In this document: positions 56,904 to 64,000 of the stretch, piece after piece
How the letters are laid out: each line of letters starts with the position of its first letter
Position numbering within the stretch: the first letter of the stretch is position 1
Source: an uncultured Lactobacillus sp.
GTDB taxonomy: Bacteria > Bacillota > Bacilli > Lactobacillales > Lactobacillaceae
Length of the DNA stretch: 64,000 nucleotides
Reading direction: 5' to 3'
Assembly: GCF_947367085.1 (NCBI RefSeq)
Contig: NZ_CANBCP010000001.1
Span: forward strand, 31,382 to 95,381
The notes under the pieces: generated by a model
Told to the model about the DNA's origin: nothing
The model's input: the letters and a program-made list of their open reading frames with translations, nothing else
Database searches by the model: none
Made by a program: the position numbers and the translations under genes

Positions 56904-57572
56904 ATGACTAAAAAAGTGTTTGTGGTTGGTTCTACCGGCCGCGTGGCAACGGAATTGATCAAGGACTTGGTAAAAGCAGATATCGATGTAAAAGCTGGTG
57001 CTCGTCATCCTGAAAGAGTCGTTAAAAACGAACATGTTGAAGCTGTGAAGATTGACTTGCATGACAGTGTCGAAAATATTGCCAAGTTAATGCAAGGAAT
57101 GGATGCAGTTTACTTTGTCGCTGGCTCACGCGGACGCGATTTGCTCCAAACTGATGCGATGGGGGCTGTTAAAGTGATGCAAGCAGCCGAAAAAGATGGA
57201 ATCAAACGCTTTATTATGTTGAGTTCTTTGTATGCCTTAGAGCCAGAAAAATGGGAAGAAGTTTTATCAATCATTCCATCTTCTGAAACGCGTGATGAAT
57301 TCACCAATTATAATATTGCTAAGTTCTTTGCGGACACTTATTTAGTAAGCAATACTAATTTGGACTATACGATTTTGCAGCCATCTAACTTGAGTGAAGA
57401 AGCTGGAACTGGTCGAATTAGTATTAATGACCAAAGAAAGTCTAGCTCTAATCCAATTGCTGACGTTGCCCAGACTTTGGCCGATATTTTGAATTATGAC
57501 AACACAATTCATCAGGTTATTTTGATGAGTAGTGGGGATGAACCGATTGATGAGGCTTTAGCAAGTATTTAA
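56904..57572 (+). CDS. NAD(P)H-binding SDR/NmrA-like protein
   Basis: A 222-residue Rossmann protein. GSTGRVATELIKDL near residues 8-21 is the nucleotide loop; KAGARHPERV and a FIMLSSLYALEPEKW segment follow, typical of NAD(P)H-binding YwnB/YtfG-like proteins. The YxxxK catalytic pair is not clear. CGGAGG precedes the ATG. Probably a stress-linked reductase or redox sensor; the substrate is unknown. Confidence 0.84.
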   Translation: MTKKVFVVGSTGRVATELIKDLVKADIDVKAGARHPERVVKNEHVEAVKIDLHDSVENIAKLMQGMDAVYFVAGSRGRDLLQTDAMGAVKVMQAAEKDGIKRFIMLSSLYALEPEKWEEVLSIIPSSETRDEFTNYNIAKFFADTYLVSNTNLDYTILQPSNLSEEAGTGRISINDQRKSSSNPIADVAQTLADILNYDNTIHQVILMSSGDEPIDEALASI

Positions 57573-57574
57573 AA

Positions 57575-57604
57575 AGATCCAGTCGAAAGGCTGGATCTTT
57601 TTGT
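57575..57604 (+). terminator. Terminator after the NmrA-like gene
   Basis: The same AGATCCAGTC-GAAA-GGCTGGATCT stem and T tract as at 56746; the copies are identical over 24 bases. Confidence 0.9.
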
Positions 57605-57661
57605 ATCGCTAAATTGCAGATTCATTAATTTTAATCAGTGTCTGTTTGTTAAGACAATACA

Positions 57662-57853
57662 TTATTTATCTTCTAACTCCTTCATCAGATCACCATGTTT
57701 TTTGTAAAATTCATCCATGAAGGCGTCTACTGAAGGATCAGCCGCTTCGAGTTTCTTAAAAGATTTTCGATCTTTACTTGTAACCCTAAAGCTCCATGAA
57801 TTGCCTGCTTTAAACATCTTCGTTTCATCTTTTAAAGGCTTATCAATCATCAT
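57662..57853 (-). CDS. Orphan MazE/AbrB-like protein
   Basis: A 63-residue protein whose middle (DETKMFKAGNSWSFRVTSKDRKSF) resembles the SpoVT/AbrB-type DNA-binding beta hairpin of MazE-like antitoxins. The C-terminal helix (DAFMDEFYKKHGDLMKELEDK) is a plausible toxin-binding tail. No toxin gene is next to it: the upstream neighbour is a HAD phosphatase on the other strand. GGAGG lies 6 bases before ATG 57853. A perfect inverted repeat just upstream suggests autoregulation. Confidence 0.65.
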   Translation of the reverse strand: MMIDKPLKDETKMFKAGNSWSFRVTSKDRKSFKKLEAADPSVDAFMDEFYKKHGDLMKELEDK

Positions 57854-57867
57854 TATCGACCTCCAAT

Positions 57868-57902
57868 TGCGTTATTACATAAACATATCATGTAATAACG
57901 CA
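57868..57902. promoter_or_regulatory. 13-bp perfect inverted repeat, likely operator
   Basis: TGCGTTATTACAT (57868-57880) and ATGTAATAACGCA (57890-57902) are separated by 9 bases and lie directly upstream of the orphan antitoxin-like gene. Confidence 0.7.
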
Positions 57903-57984
57903 GACTACAATTTTCTAAAGCTGAAAAATGATATCTCTTATAAACATCTTCCAATTCATCTTTTATCCTCTACATGGCCATTTT

Positions 57985-57993
57985 TGTTATAAT
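57985..57993 (+). promoter_or_regulatory. Extended -10 promoter of the HAD gene
   Basis: TG-T-TATAAT, 35 bases before the start codon; no clear -35, as allowed for extended -10 promoters. Confidence 0.55.
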
Positions 57994-58027
57994 CATTATT
58001 ACCACTGATATGGAGGAATGTTGAGAA

Positions 58028-58735
58028 ATGAAGTATAAACAAATAATTTTTGATGTCGATGACACCCTGATCGACTTTGCAGCAACGGAAGATTTTGCCC
58101 TGCATTCTTTGTTTAATTCCCATAATTGGCCGCTGTCTAACGAATTACAGCGCCGCTATCATAGTTATAATCAAGGTTTATGGCGTGATCTAGAAAAAGG
58201 TAAGATCAATTATGAGCAACTGAGTGAGATGACCTTTCATGACTTTTTGAAAGACAATCTTGATATAGAAGTTGATGGAAATGCAGTAATGAACGAGTAT
58301 CGATCATTTTTTGGCGAAGCGCATCAATTATTGCCTGGTGTAGAAGATACCCTGATCTATGCCAAAAAGGCCGGCTACAAGTTGACGATACTGAGCAATG
58401 GAGAAAAATACATGCAGCGTCATCGCTTAGAATTGGCCGGAATTAAGCAGTACTTTGACCTCATTGTGACCTCTGAAGAAGCACATTATTCTAAGCCTGA
58501 TCCGCATGCATTTGATTATTTCTTCAGTCATACCCAAATTGGACCAACTGAAACTGTCTTTTTTGGTGACGGCCTACAATCAGATATTTTAGGTGCTGAA
58601 AAATATGGCTTTGATAGTATCTGGTACAATCATCGCCATCGTGAAAATAACTTGAATCTGCATCCCTTATTTGAAGTTGAAAATTACCCACAATTTGTTA
58701 AACTAATGCAAAATGACTTTAAGAAGGTATATTAA
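58028..58735 (+). CDS. HAD-family phosphatase (YjjG-like nucleotidase)
   Basis: A 235-residue HAD hydrolase. Motif I is FDVDDTLIDF (nucleophile Asp10), motif II ILSNG, motif III Lys in YSKPDP and motif IV FGDGLQSDI. It resembles YjjG/YfnB-type pyrimidine 5'-nucleotidases that clear non-canonical nucleotides. The C-terminal codons (KLMQNDFKKVY) are partly duplicated 1.8 kb downstream, beyond an ABC gene. Confidence 0.88.
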   Translation: MKYKQIIFDVDDTLIDFAATEDFALHSLFNSHNWPLSNELQRRYHSYNQGLWRDLEKGKINYEQLSEMTFHDFLKDNLDIEVDGNAVMNEYRSFFGEAHQLLPGVEDTLIYAKKAGYKLTILSNGEKYMQRHRLELAGIKQYFDLIVTSEEAHYSKPDPHAFDYFFSHTQIGPTETVFFGDGLQSDILGAEKYGFDSIWYNHRHRENNLNLHPLFEVENYPQFVKLMQNDFKKVY

Positions 58736-58779
58736 AAAGGTGATCGTTCTAGTTTTGAGCTAGAAGAAATCACCTTTTT
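58693..58779 (+). repeat. 87-bp direct repeat, copy 1 (end of HAD gene and terminator)
   Basis: This segment contains the last codons of the HAD gene and its terminator (AAAGGTGATC...CTAG / CTAG...ATCACCTTT). It matches 60494-60580 at about 80 of 87 positions without gaps. Confidence 0.88.
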
Positions 58780-58780
58780 T

Positions 58781-60367
58781 TTATTTTAAGTTGATAATTT
58801 GATCAAATTGTTCTTTTTCTGCAGGACTAACTGCATGTTCAATTTCAATTATTGTTTGATGAAGTCCTTGTAGAAGCGAGAAGATCTCATGATTACTATT
58901 TTCGTCAAGTCCTGACAAGCCTTCGTCGACAAGTAAGATCGGCTTGTCATGTAAAAGTGCCCGTGCTATTTCTACTTTTCTTTTTTCTCCACCAGACAGT
59001 GATAATCCTTTTTCTCCAATTACCATCTCTAAGTGCTTCTCATCTGCTAGGTAGTCTAGTTTCACTGTCTTTAAGATGTTAATTAATTTATCTAAAGGGA
59101 TGTCATTTCCCAAAGTTAGGTTAAAACGCAAGGTATCCGAAAAAATATAAGTATCTTGTCCGATAATTCCAAAATTCGTTAAAAAATTAGACCGATTTAG
59201 AGTTTCATCTACTAAAATCTCACCACTGATTAATGGTATTTCGTTGAGTAGTGTCTTGATCAATGTTGATTTACCAACCCCGGATCTACCAGTAATTAGT
59301 ACTTTTTCACCTTTCGAAATTGTAAAATTGATATCGTTTAAAATTGCGCGCCCCGCGTATCCTAAGTCGCAATTTTCAAAAATGATTTTTTCTTGAGCAG
59401 GTAGATGAGTAAACTTCAAATTATCAAAACTTTTCTGTGGAGCGGGTTTTAATGCTTCATTTTTAAAGAGAGGACTAACCGAAGTCAATTGGTTAGAGAT
59501 ATTGACGATTGAAATAATCGGGCTAGTTAAGCGATCAGAAGCTAGAAATAGTGAGATTAATCCTCCCACAAGGATTTGACCCTGAACAACGAAGTAAGTG
59601 CCGACGGATAGAGAAATTACCATTGACAGAGAATAAGCTATTTGTGCATAAAAATTAGAAGTATTACGGCGAAAGTTCATTAAAAAGTATTTCTTTTCTT
59701 CTAACACCAGGGCATTTTGAACTAATGCTTTGAATTTATTGAAGCCATTTGCGTGTCTAATAGTTTCAAAGCCATGTACTGCATCACTTACTTTTAAATT
59801 ATAGTTTTCGTAACTTTTATTCCAATTCTTAGTTCCAGTTTGAATCCACTTACGAGTTAAGCGTGGAATAGCTGCTGGAATTAAACCGCAAACTAGGAAA
59901 ACAAAAGCCGCAATCCCATTAATACTGAAAATATAAATTAAAGAGACAATAGTTTGTTCAATGCAGTAAATTAACATAATTGTCGAATCAATACATTGGC
60001 TCTCAATTTGTTTAACATTAACATTGATAAAGTTTAGTGTGTTAGACATTTTCTTAGAATCGGGAGCTTGTGCGAAATTGTTAAAAGCTGTTGATCTCAA
60101 AATGAGGTTGCTTGATTTAGTGATTTTGCCCCAAAATAACTGCCACAGGTAAAAATTAATATTCAAAAAGAGCATTAGGCAAAGATATAAGACTAGGACC
60201 TTTGGGATATTGCTGAAGCGTTTTTGGGAAAGCGTGTTAGTGATTTGACCGATAATGTATGGTGAAATTATGCCGTCTAAAGCAGAAAAGGTACTAGTAA
60301 TGATAGTAGCAAGAAATAAAGCTTTGTTTTTTGACACTAAGCGTTTAAAGAAAGAAGTGAGAGTCAT
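58781..60367 (-). CDS. ABC exporter, fused membrane and ATPase domains
   Basis: A 528-residue half transporter. About six membrane helices lie in residues 10-290. The ATPase domain has Walker A GRSGVGKST, signature LSGGEKRKVEIAR, Walker B ILLVDEGLSGLD and a His after the last strand (IEHAVS). ATG 60367 is used because GAAGG lies upstream; an upstream ATG at 60484 is rejected for lack of a site. It has no partner gene and no peptidase domain. It lies between two copies of an 87-bp sequence. It resembles in length and layout, but not closely in sequence, the pair at 30380-33518. Confidence 0.86.
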   Translation of the reverse strand: MTLTSFFKRLVSKNKALFLATIITSTFSALDGIISPYIIGQITNTLSQKRFSNIPKVLVLYLCLMLFLNINFYLWQLFWGKITKSSNLILRSTAFNNFAQAPDSKKMSNTLNFINVNVKQIESQCIDSTIMLIYCIEQTIVSLIYIFSINGIAAFVFLVCGLIPAAIPRLTRKWIQTGTKNWNKSYENYNLKVSDAVHGFETIRHANGFNKFKALVQNALVLEEKKYFLMNFRRNTSNFYAQIAYSLSMVISLSVGTYFVVQGQILVGGLISLFLASDRLTSPIISIVNISNQLTSVSPLFKNEALKPAPQKSFDNLKFTHLPAQEKIIFENCDLGYAGRAILNDINFTISKGEKVLITGRSGVGKSTLIKTLLNEIPLISGEILVDETLNRSNFLTNFGIIGQDTYIFSDTLRFNLTLGNDIPLDKLINILKTVKLDYLADEKHLEMVIGEKGLSLSGGEKRKVEIARALLHDKPILLVDEGLSGLDENSNHEIFSLLQGLHQTIIEIEHAVSPAEKEQFDQIINLK

Positions 60368-60493
60368 TTTGGTTACCTTCTTTGAGTAATAATTAAGATA
60401 GAAGTCTGTAACTAATAAAAATTTAATTTTATTAGTTAAATATAGCACAAAAAATGAAAAATCAAATATTTTTTTAATAATCATCTTTATTAG

Positions 60494-60580
60494 ATTGGTT
60501 AAACTAATGCAAAATGACTTTAAGAAGGCATATTAAAAAGGTGATCGACCTAGTTTTTGGCTAGAAGAGATCACCTTTTT
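60494..60580 (+). repeat. 87-bp direct repeat, copy 2 (remnant of HAD gene end)
   Basis: This carries the codons of KLMQNDFKKAY and a stop without the rest of the gene, plus a second terminator hairpin (AAGGTGATC...CTAG / CTAG...GATCACCTT). Copies are 1801 bases apart. Confidence 0.88.
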
Positions 60581-60599
60581 AATTATCACAATAAATCAT

Positions 60600-61436
60600 T
60601 TATTTTTCGTATCCGACCATCAAGCCGCCATTTTCTGCGTAAAAGCTGCACAAAGCTCCACATTCACCAATTGAAACATCGGCATCTGGAAACTTAGATA
60701 AAATTAACTCCTTGAAATGTTCAGCTCCGTTTAAATTTTGTACGTGATCAATTTGAACACGTCCGCCAATATAACCTTTTTTGATCATATCTTTGAGCAT
60801 TTTGACTTCGGCTTTTTTGACACCACGAGCCTTACCCAATAATTCAAATTCACCTTTATTGTTGGCAGTGCCGATCACATTTAATTTTAAGATATCGGCA
60901 ATTTTTGCAACGGCTGGAGTAACCCGACCATTATTAGCTAGGTTGGCTAATTCTTTCAAAACGAAAATCAAACCAATGTGGTGCTGATAACTTTCAGCTT
61001 CTTTGACGATTTCTTCAAATGAGAACTTCTTGTTAACTAGTCTAGCAATTTTATGAGCAAGCAGTTGCAATTGTGGACCAGCTGAACGAGAATCAAAGAC
61101 TAAGATTTTAGCCTTAGGATTTTTCTCGTGATACATCTTAGCGGCTTGTACTGCGGCATTGTAGCTGCCAGAAAGGGCACTCGTAATTGTAATAACGAAG
61201 ATTTCGTCGGCACCTTCATAAGCTTTTAGCCAAGCATCAATGTTTGGACAAGATGATGTCGAACGTGCAGTTGTTTCTTTTAATGCTAATAAAAATTGTC
61301 CTTGATCTAAATTTTCGTCATCGAGCCAAGTTTTACCGTCAACTTCTAAAGAGAGTGGGACACTGATATGTTTAACTCCATCAATAGTTTTATCTGAAAA
61401 GTTGGCACTTGAGTCTGTAATAATTCTTGTAGTCAT
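60600..61436 (-). CDS. DegV-family fatty-acid-binding protein
   Basis: A 278-residue DegV protein (TRIITDSSANFSDKTIDGVKHISVPL...). The TSCPN motif and the SALSGSYNAAVQAA block are family signatures that contact the fatty-acid carboxylate. These cytosolic proteins (FakB type) bind fatty acids and present them to the kinase FakA. GGGAGG precedes ATG 61436; a longer in-frame start at 61472 is rejected. Confidence 0.92.
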   Translation of the reverse strand: MTTRIITDSSANFSDKTIDGVKHISVPLSLEVDGKTWLDDENLDQGQFLLALKETTARSTSSCPNIDAWLKAYEGADEIFVITITSALSGSYNAAVQAAKMYHEKNPKAKILVFDSRSAGPQLQLLAHKIARLVNKKFSFEEIVKEAESYQHHIGLIFVLKELANLANNGRVTPAVAKIADILKLNVIGTANNKGEFELLGKARGVKKAEVKMLKDMIKKGYIGGRVQIDHVQNLNGAEHFKELILSKFPDADVSIGECGALCSFYAENGGLMVGYEK

Positions 61437-61528
61437 TGATCTTACCTCCCGGTATGAATCTATCTCTAACATTTTCTTTAGTCTATAAGATTAAAAATAT
61501 AGTGTCAAAAAATATGATGAATAGTTAA

Positions 61529-61544
61529 AGTTTCACGTGAAACT
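61529..61544. other. parS-like site (ParB binding)
   Basis: AGTTTCACGTGAAACT, a perfect 16-bp palindrome matching TGTTNCACGTGAAACA at 14 of 16 positions; intergenic. Confidence 0.75.
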
Positions 61545-61582
61545 AAAACGCACTACCTGTAGCTTAGGCAGTGCGTTTGAAT
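61545..61582. terminator. Hairpin after the small membrane protein gene
   Basis: AAACGCACTACCT / AGGCAGTGCGTTT, strong stem adjacent to the parS-like site. On the minus strand it lies downstream of the 61601-61786 gene. Confidence 0.7.
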
Positions 61583-61600
61583 TGAATGCTTTTATTTTTT

Positions 61601-61786
61601 CTAGGCCCGCAATAAAAAGCCGAATAAGCTGCCGACCAGAACTAAAGCTAGAATTGGCAGGACTAAGTAAGATACAAATGCAAATGCCAGTCCTACCAAG
61701 AATAGGAAACCGATAATTTTAATAATACCGATTCCTAATTTCCATAAAAGCCAAATTATAAATAAAGTCATAATCAGACCTAACAT
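61601..61786 (-). CDS. Small membrane protein, unknown function
   Basis: A 61-residue, very hydrophobic protein with two predicted membrane helices (LGLIMTLFIIWLLWKLGIGIIKIIG and VSYLVLPILALVLVGSLFGFLL). ATG 61786 follows GAGGT; a longer frame to 61825 has no ribosome-binding site. No family recognised. Confidence 0.6.
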   Translation of the reverse strand: MLGLIMTLFIIWLLWKLGIGIIKIIGFLFLVGLAFAFVSYLVLPILALVLVGSLFGFLLRA

Positions 61787-61907
61787 TGTTTTTACCTCTA
61801 ATATTAAAAATATGGCGCTAGACACCAGGTTATTTATATTAAGGAATATCTTAGATCAATTTTATTTGGAAAGATAGAGTAGGAGTGTATTCTTAATAAA
61901 TATTTAT

Positions 61908-62795
61908 TCAATCGCTGAGATACTTTTTCTTACGTAAATAAAGACTAGAAGCAATTACGCAGATCAAACATAAAACTAAAACACTGAAAAAGCCCCACGA
62001 ACTTGTTTTACCAGGGATGCCGCCAACATTCATTCCCCATAAGCCACCAATTAAAGCTGGAATTGAGATAATTAAGGCGACTGTATCAAGATACTTCATT
62101 AAGTGATTCAAATGTGAATCCATCATCGACCCAAAGAGACCACTGACTGAATTAAGCAGATCTTCATAAACATCGATCATTTTATTCAAGCGGCGTTGTT
62201 CTACTCGAACCTGGTCAAGTAGTGCATCAGAAGCGTTGCTATTTTTACAATAATCAAAAAAAGCCCTCAAAGTCTCATCTTGATCGCTCATGGTGTGTTT
62301 AAGATAGACAATTTCGTGAGTCAGATCAGTTACATCACGCAGCGCCTGGGTGGAAGTGGTCTTACGAGCCAGATTGTCTAAACGATCAATTTCAGTTTTG
62401 ATTTTTAACATTCTTTTTTGAAAATGATCGGCTTGAAGCAAGAGCACTTTCAAGATATAGTTACTAATTTTTGTTTGAGCTGTTGGAGCAGGCAATTGAT
62501 CAATAATTTTAGTTCCAGAAATGATTAAATGATCGAAGTTAAAAATCATAATTGTTGGAAACAGTTTTTTCTCAACTGGTCCAGTCCCATTTTCCAGGTC
62601 AAAAGTGACAAGTAAGTAGGCGTTTTTTAAGTTAGTATTGGTCAAGTCTGAAAAGCGCGATACTTCCACTGATGATTTGGACTTTTCAAAGATAACTGGA
62701 TCTAGTTTGAATTGCTTTTCAAGTATCGTTAGTTCTTCTGATTGAGCATTTTGTAAAAAAATAAATTGATTTTTACTATAAGTTTTTACTATCAT
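61908..62795 (-). CDS. CorA-family divalent cation transporter (second copy)
   Basis: A 295-residue CorA-type channel. The cytosolic domain is followed by two C-terminal helices, with the GMN motif in GGLWGMNVGGIP. The C-terminus is basic (LRKKKYLSD). It differs strongly from the protein at 10299-11216, so the two probably have different ions or regulation. No operon partner. Confidence 0.9.
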   Translation of the reverse strand: MIVKTYSKNQFIFLQNAQSEELTILEKQFKLDPVIFEKSKSSVEVSRFSDLTNTNLKNAYLLVTFDLENGTGPVEKKLFPTIMIFNFDHLIISGTKIIDQLPAPTAQTKISNYILKVLLLQADHFQKRMLKIKTEIDRLDNLARKTTSTQALRDVTDLTHEIVYLKHTMSDQDETLRAFFDYCKNSNASDALLDQVRVEQRRLNKMIDVYEDLLNSVSGLFGSMMDSHLNHLMKYLDTVALIISIPALIGGLWGMNVGGIPGKTSSWGFFSVLVLCLICVIASSLYLRKKKYLSD

Positions 62796-63082
62796 AATTT
62801 TTTCGTTCTTTCTATAAAATACTCTAAAAATATAGTTTTGCTTACTATATCATGAGTGCAGATCAAATTGTTTAAAAAAGCTCAAATTATTGATATAACG
62901 CAGTTTTTATGTATATAACAAGTTATTAAGAAAGATTTAAGACGAAACTTTTTAGAACGTCTGAGTAGGTGAAATAATAAGTGCATGCTAATATTTAATT
63001 AACACATAACTTAAAAGAGAAAATTGGCCAATAATCTTAATTAAGTTTGTTATCACTCTATCCATAGAAAGGACAGATTATT
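62796..63082. other. A/T-rich intergenic stretch before csbD
   Basis: 287 bases with no reading frame of note. It should hold the divergent promoters of the CorA-family and CsbD genes, but I see no confident -35/-10 pair. Confidence 0.4.
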
Positions 63083-63247
63083 ATGAATGACAAACACGGT
63101 TTAAAAGACAAGGTAGCAGGTAAGTTAAAAGAAGTTGAAGGTAAAGTTACCAGAGACAAGGCCCGTGAGCTTGAGGGAAAAGCTCAACAAGCTAAGGGAA
63201 AAGTAAAAGACAAGGCTAACGATGTCAAAGAAGATTTAGAAGATTAG
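63083..63247 (+). CDS. CsbD-family stress protein
   Basis: A 54-residue hydrophilic protein, MNDKHGLKDKVAGKLKEVEG..., with repeated K-D-K-A-x-G-K-x-K elements. It is a short CsbD-like protein, induced by general stress in related bacteria. AGAAAGGA precedes ATG 63083. It is adjacent to a GlsB-family gene, a frequent pairing of stress genes in lactobacilli. Confidence 0.88.
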   Translation: MNDKHGLKDKVAGKLKEVEGKVTRDKARELEGKAQQAKGKVKDKANDVKEDLED

Positions 63248-63296
63248 TTTTTAAATAAACGAAACTTCTATTAGGTTAAAGAAGGGAGCGATCATC

Positions 63297-63563
63297 ATGC
63301 TTCATTGGTTATGGGTTTTAATCGTTGGTGGCGTAATTGGATTGATTGCTGGAGCCATCACACACAAAGGCGGTTCAATGAATTGGATCGTAAATATTAT
63401 TGCAGGTCTGGTAGGTTCATCTTTAGGTGAGGCATTGCTTGGAGCCTGGGGACCACAAGTTGCTGGCATGGCAATTATCCCATCATTATTGGGAGCAATT
63501 ATCTTAGTGATCTTAGTATCATGGATTCTCTCAATGATTAATGGAAATAAAGCTAGAGACTAA
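63297..63563 (+). CDS. GlsB/YeaQ/YmgE-family membrane protein
   Basis: An 88-residue protein with three membrane helices rich in Gly and small residues (WVLIVGGVIGLIAGAIT, NIIAGLVGSSLGEALLG, LLGAIILVILVSWILSMI). It is the transglycosylase-associated-protein family, linked to envelope stress. GAAGGGAG precedes the ATG. Probably co-transcribed with csbD, 49 bases upstream. Confidence 0.88.
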   Translation: MLHWLWVLIVGGVIGLIAGAITHKGGSMNWIVNIIAGLVGSSLGEALLGAWGPQVAGMAIIPSLLGAIILVILVSWILSMINGNKARD

Positions 63564-63605
63564 CATTAAAATACATAGAAATAAAACTCAAAAAGTGATA
63601 CATTC

Positions 63606-63622
63606 CCTGTCAAGTAGACAGG
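63606..63622. repeat. Hairpin near the IS end
   Basis: CCTGTC-AAGTA-GACAGG between the GlsB gene and the transposase; possibly part of the IS terminal region, whose exact end I cannot define. Confidence 0.35.
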
Positions 63623-63641
63623 AGAAATACATAAAGCTTTT

Positions 63642-63671
63642 AATCCTCAGCTGATTGATCAGCTGAGGATT
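63642..63671. terminator. Strong hairpin overlapping the transposase stop
   Basis: AATCCTCAGCTGAT-TG-ATCAGCTGAGGATT, perfect 14-base arms, then T run on the plus strand; it covers the transposase stop codon (63659-63661) and likely ends the csbD-glsB transcript. Confidence 0.8.
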
Positions 63672-64000
63672 TTTTTTGCTTCTTTGATTTTCTTTGTCTC
63701 TATATCTTGCCAGTATTTTTCAATTCGATGATTTGGAGCGATGGGACAATTCTTAAGATTGCCTTTCATTGCTTCTTTGCGCATTTCACCTGCAGTTAAA
63801 CCGTTAAATCGCTTTTGTGGATCTTCATTGATGTAATAATCTATTGTCTTATGAATAGAAGCAGTAAGTTCATCATAACTAGCCACTAGAGGATGAAGAA
63901 CTACTCGCATTTCTTTAATAATACCTTGCCATCCTTCCATGGGTCCATTGTCAATACAACAACCAACTCGAGACATTGATTGAATCATGCCTTGTTTTTC
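63659..64000 (-). CDS. IS3-family transposase (OrfB type), 3' part only
   Basis: The visible 113 codons are the C-terminal part of an IS3/IS150-type DDE transposase: SMSRVGCCIDNGPMEGWQGIIKEM contains the third catalytic Glu (PMEGW), and the PQKRFNGLTAGEMRKEA segment matches the usual R-F-N-G-L-T-P-x-E. The reading frame stays open to the window edge, so the 5' part lies outside. Whether the IS is intact cannot be judged here. Confidence 0.85.
   Translation of the reverse strand, partial: EKQGMIQSMSRVGCCIDNGPMEGWQGIIKEMRVVLHPLVASYDELTASIHKTIDYYINEDPQKRFNGLTAGEMRKEAMKGNLKNCPIAPNHRIEKYWQDIETKKIKEAKKILS

Overview
The window is low-GC Firmicute DNA that starts just upstream of dnaA and carries the chromosomal origin. 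The gene order (dnaA-dnaN-S4 protein-recF-gyrB-gyrA-rpsF-ssb-rpsR ... gdpP-rplI-dnaB), the protein sequences, the AT-rich codon use and a very large YSIRK/LPXTG surface protein point to Lactobacillus, most likely the L. gasseri / L. johnsonii / L. paragasseri group. The species call is recognition and inference, not a search result.

Layout. 1-15.3 kb: origin and core replication, gyrase and ribosomal genes, with CorA and the c-di-AMP phosphodiesterase GdpP. DnaA boxes flank dnaA, and more lie upstream of gdpP. 15.4-28.6 kb: metabolism and stress genes: a ROK sugar kinase, a LysR regulator divergent from an FMN/FAD reductase, a lipase-like DUF2974 protein, a TetM-type GTPase flanked by palindromes, MgtC, and a GntR-deoC-mannose-type PTS locus whose IIC gene has a frameshift in a G5 run. 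28.69-39.63 kb: a tRNA-Thr gene followed by an integrative element of about 10.9 kb, bounded by a 12-bp repeat of the tRNA 3' end. Its left half carries a compact peptide cluster: a 17-residue peptide ORF, a strong terminator hairpin, a ThiF/MccB-like E1 enzyme and two ABC half-exporters. Its right half is the mobility module: a DUF961 protein, an FtsK-like ATPase, a membrane-anchored protein, a Rep with HUH and P-loop domains, an excisionase and a tyrosine integrase. 39.8-51.8 kb: PepO and a 3256-residue repeat adhesin with 30 DUF1542-like modules. 51.8-64 kb: two TetR regulators, the DUF711/ACT pair, Rossmann proteins, DUF975, a second identical tRNA-Thr, an orphan MazE/AbrB-like protein, a HAD phosphatase, an ABC exporter bracketed by a duplicated 87-bp segment, DegV, a second CorA, CsbD and GlsB stress proteins, and the start of an IS3-type transposase gene cut by the window end.

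The best candidate for an undescribed system is the peptide-ThiF-ABC-ABC operon. Its architecture (tiny precursor gene, intrinsic terminator, adenylating enzyme, exporters) matches microcin C-type loci. The precursor, however, is 17 residues long, ends in Arg rather than the Asn required by classical MccB chemistry, and has a single Cys, so the product should differ. It appears to be cargo of the tRNA-Thr element. Other points of note are four parS-like sites spread over 61 kb, an oriC with DnaA-trio-like repeats, and the insertion-like footprint around the 60-kb ABC gene.
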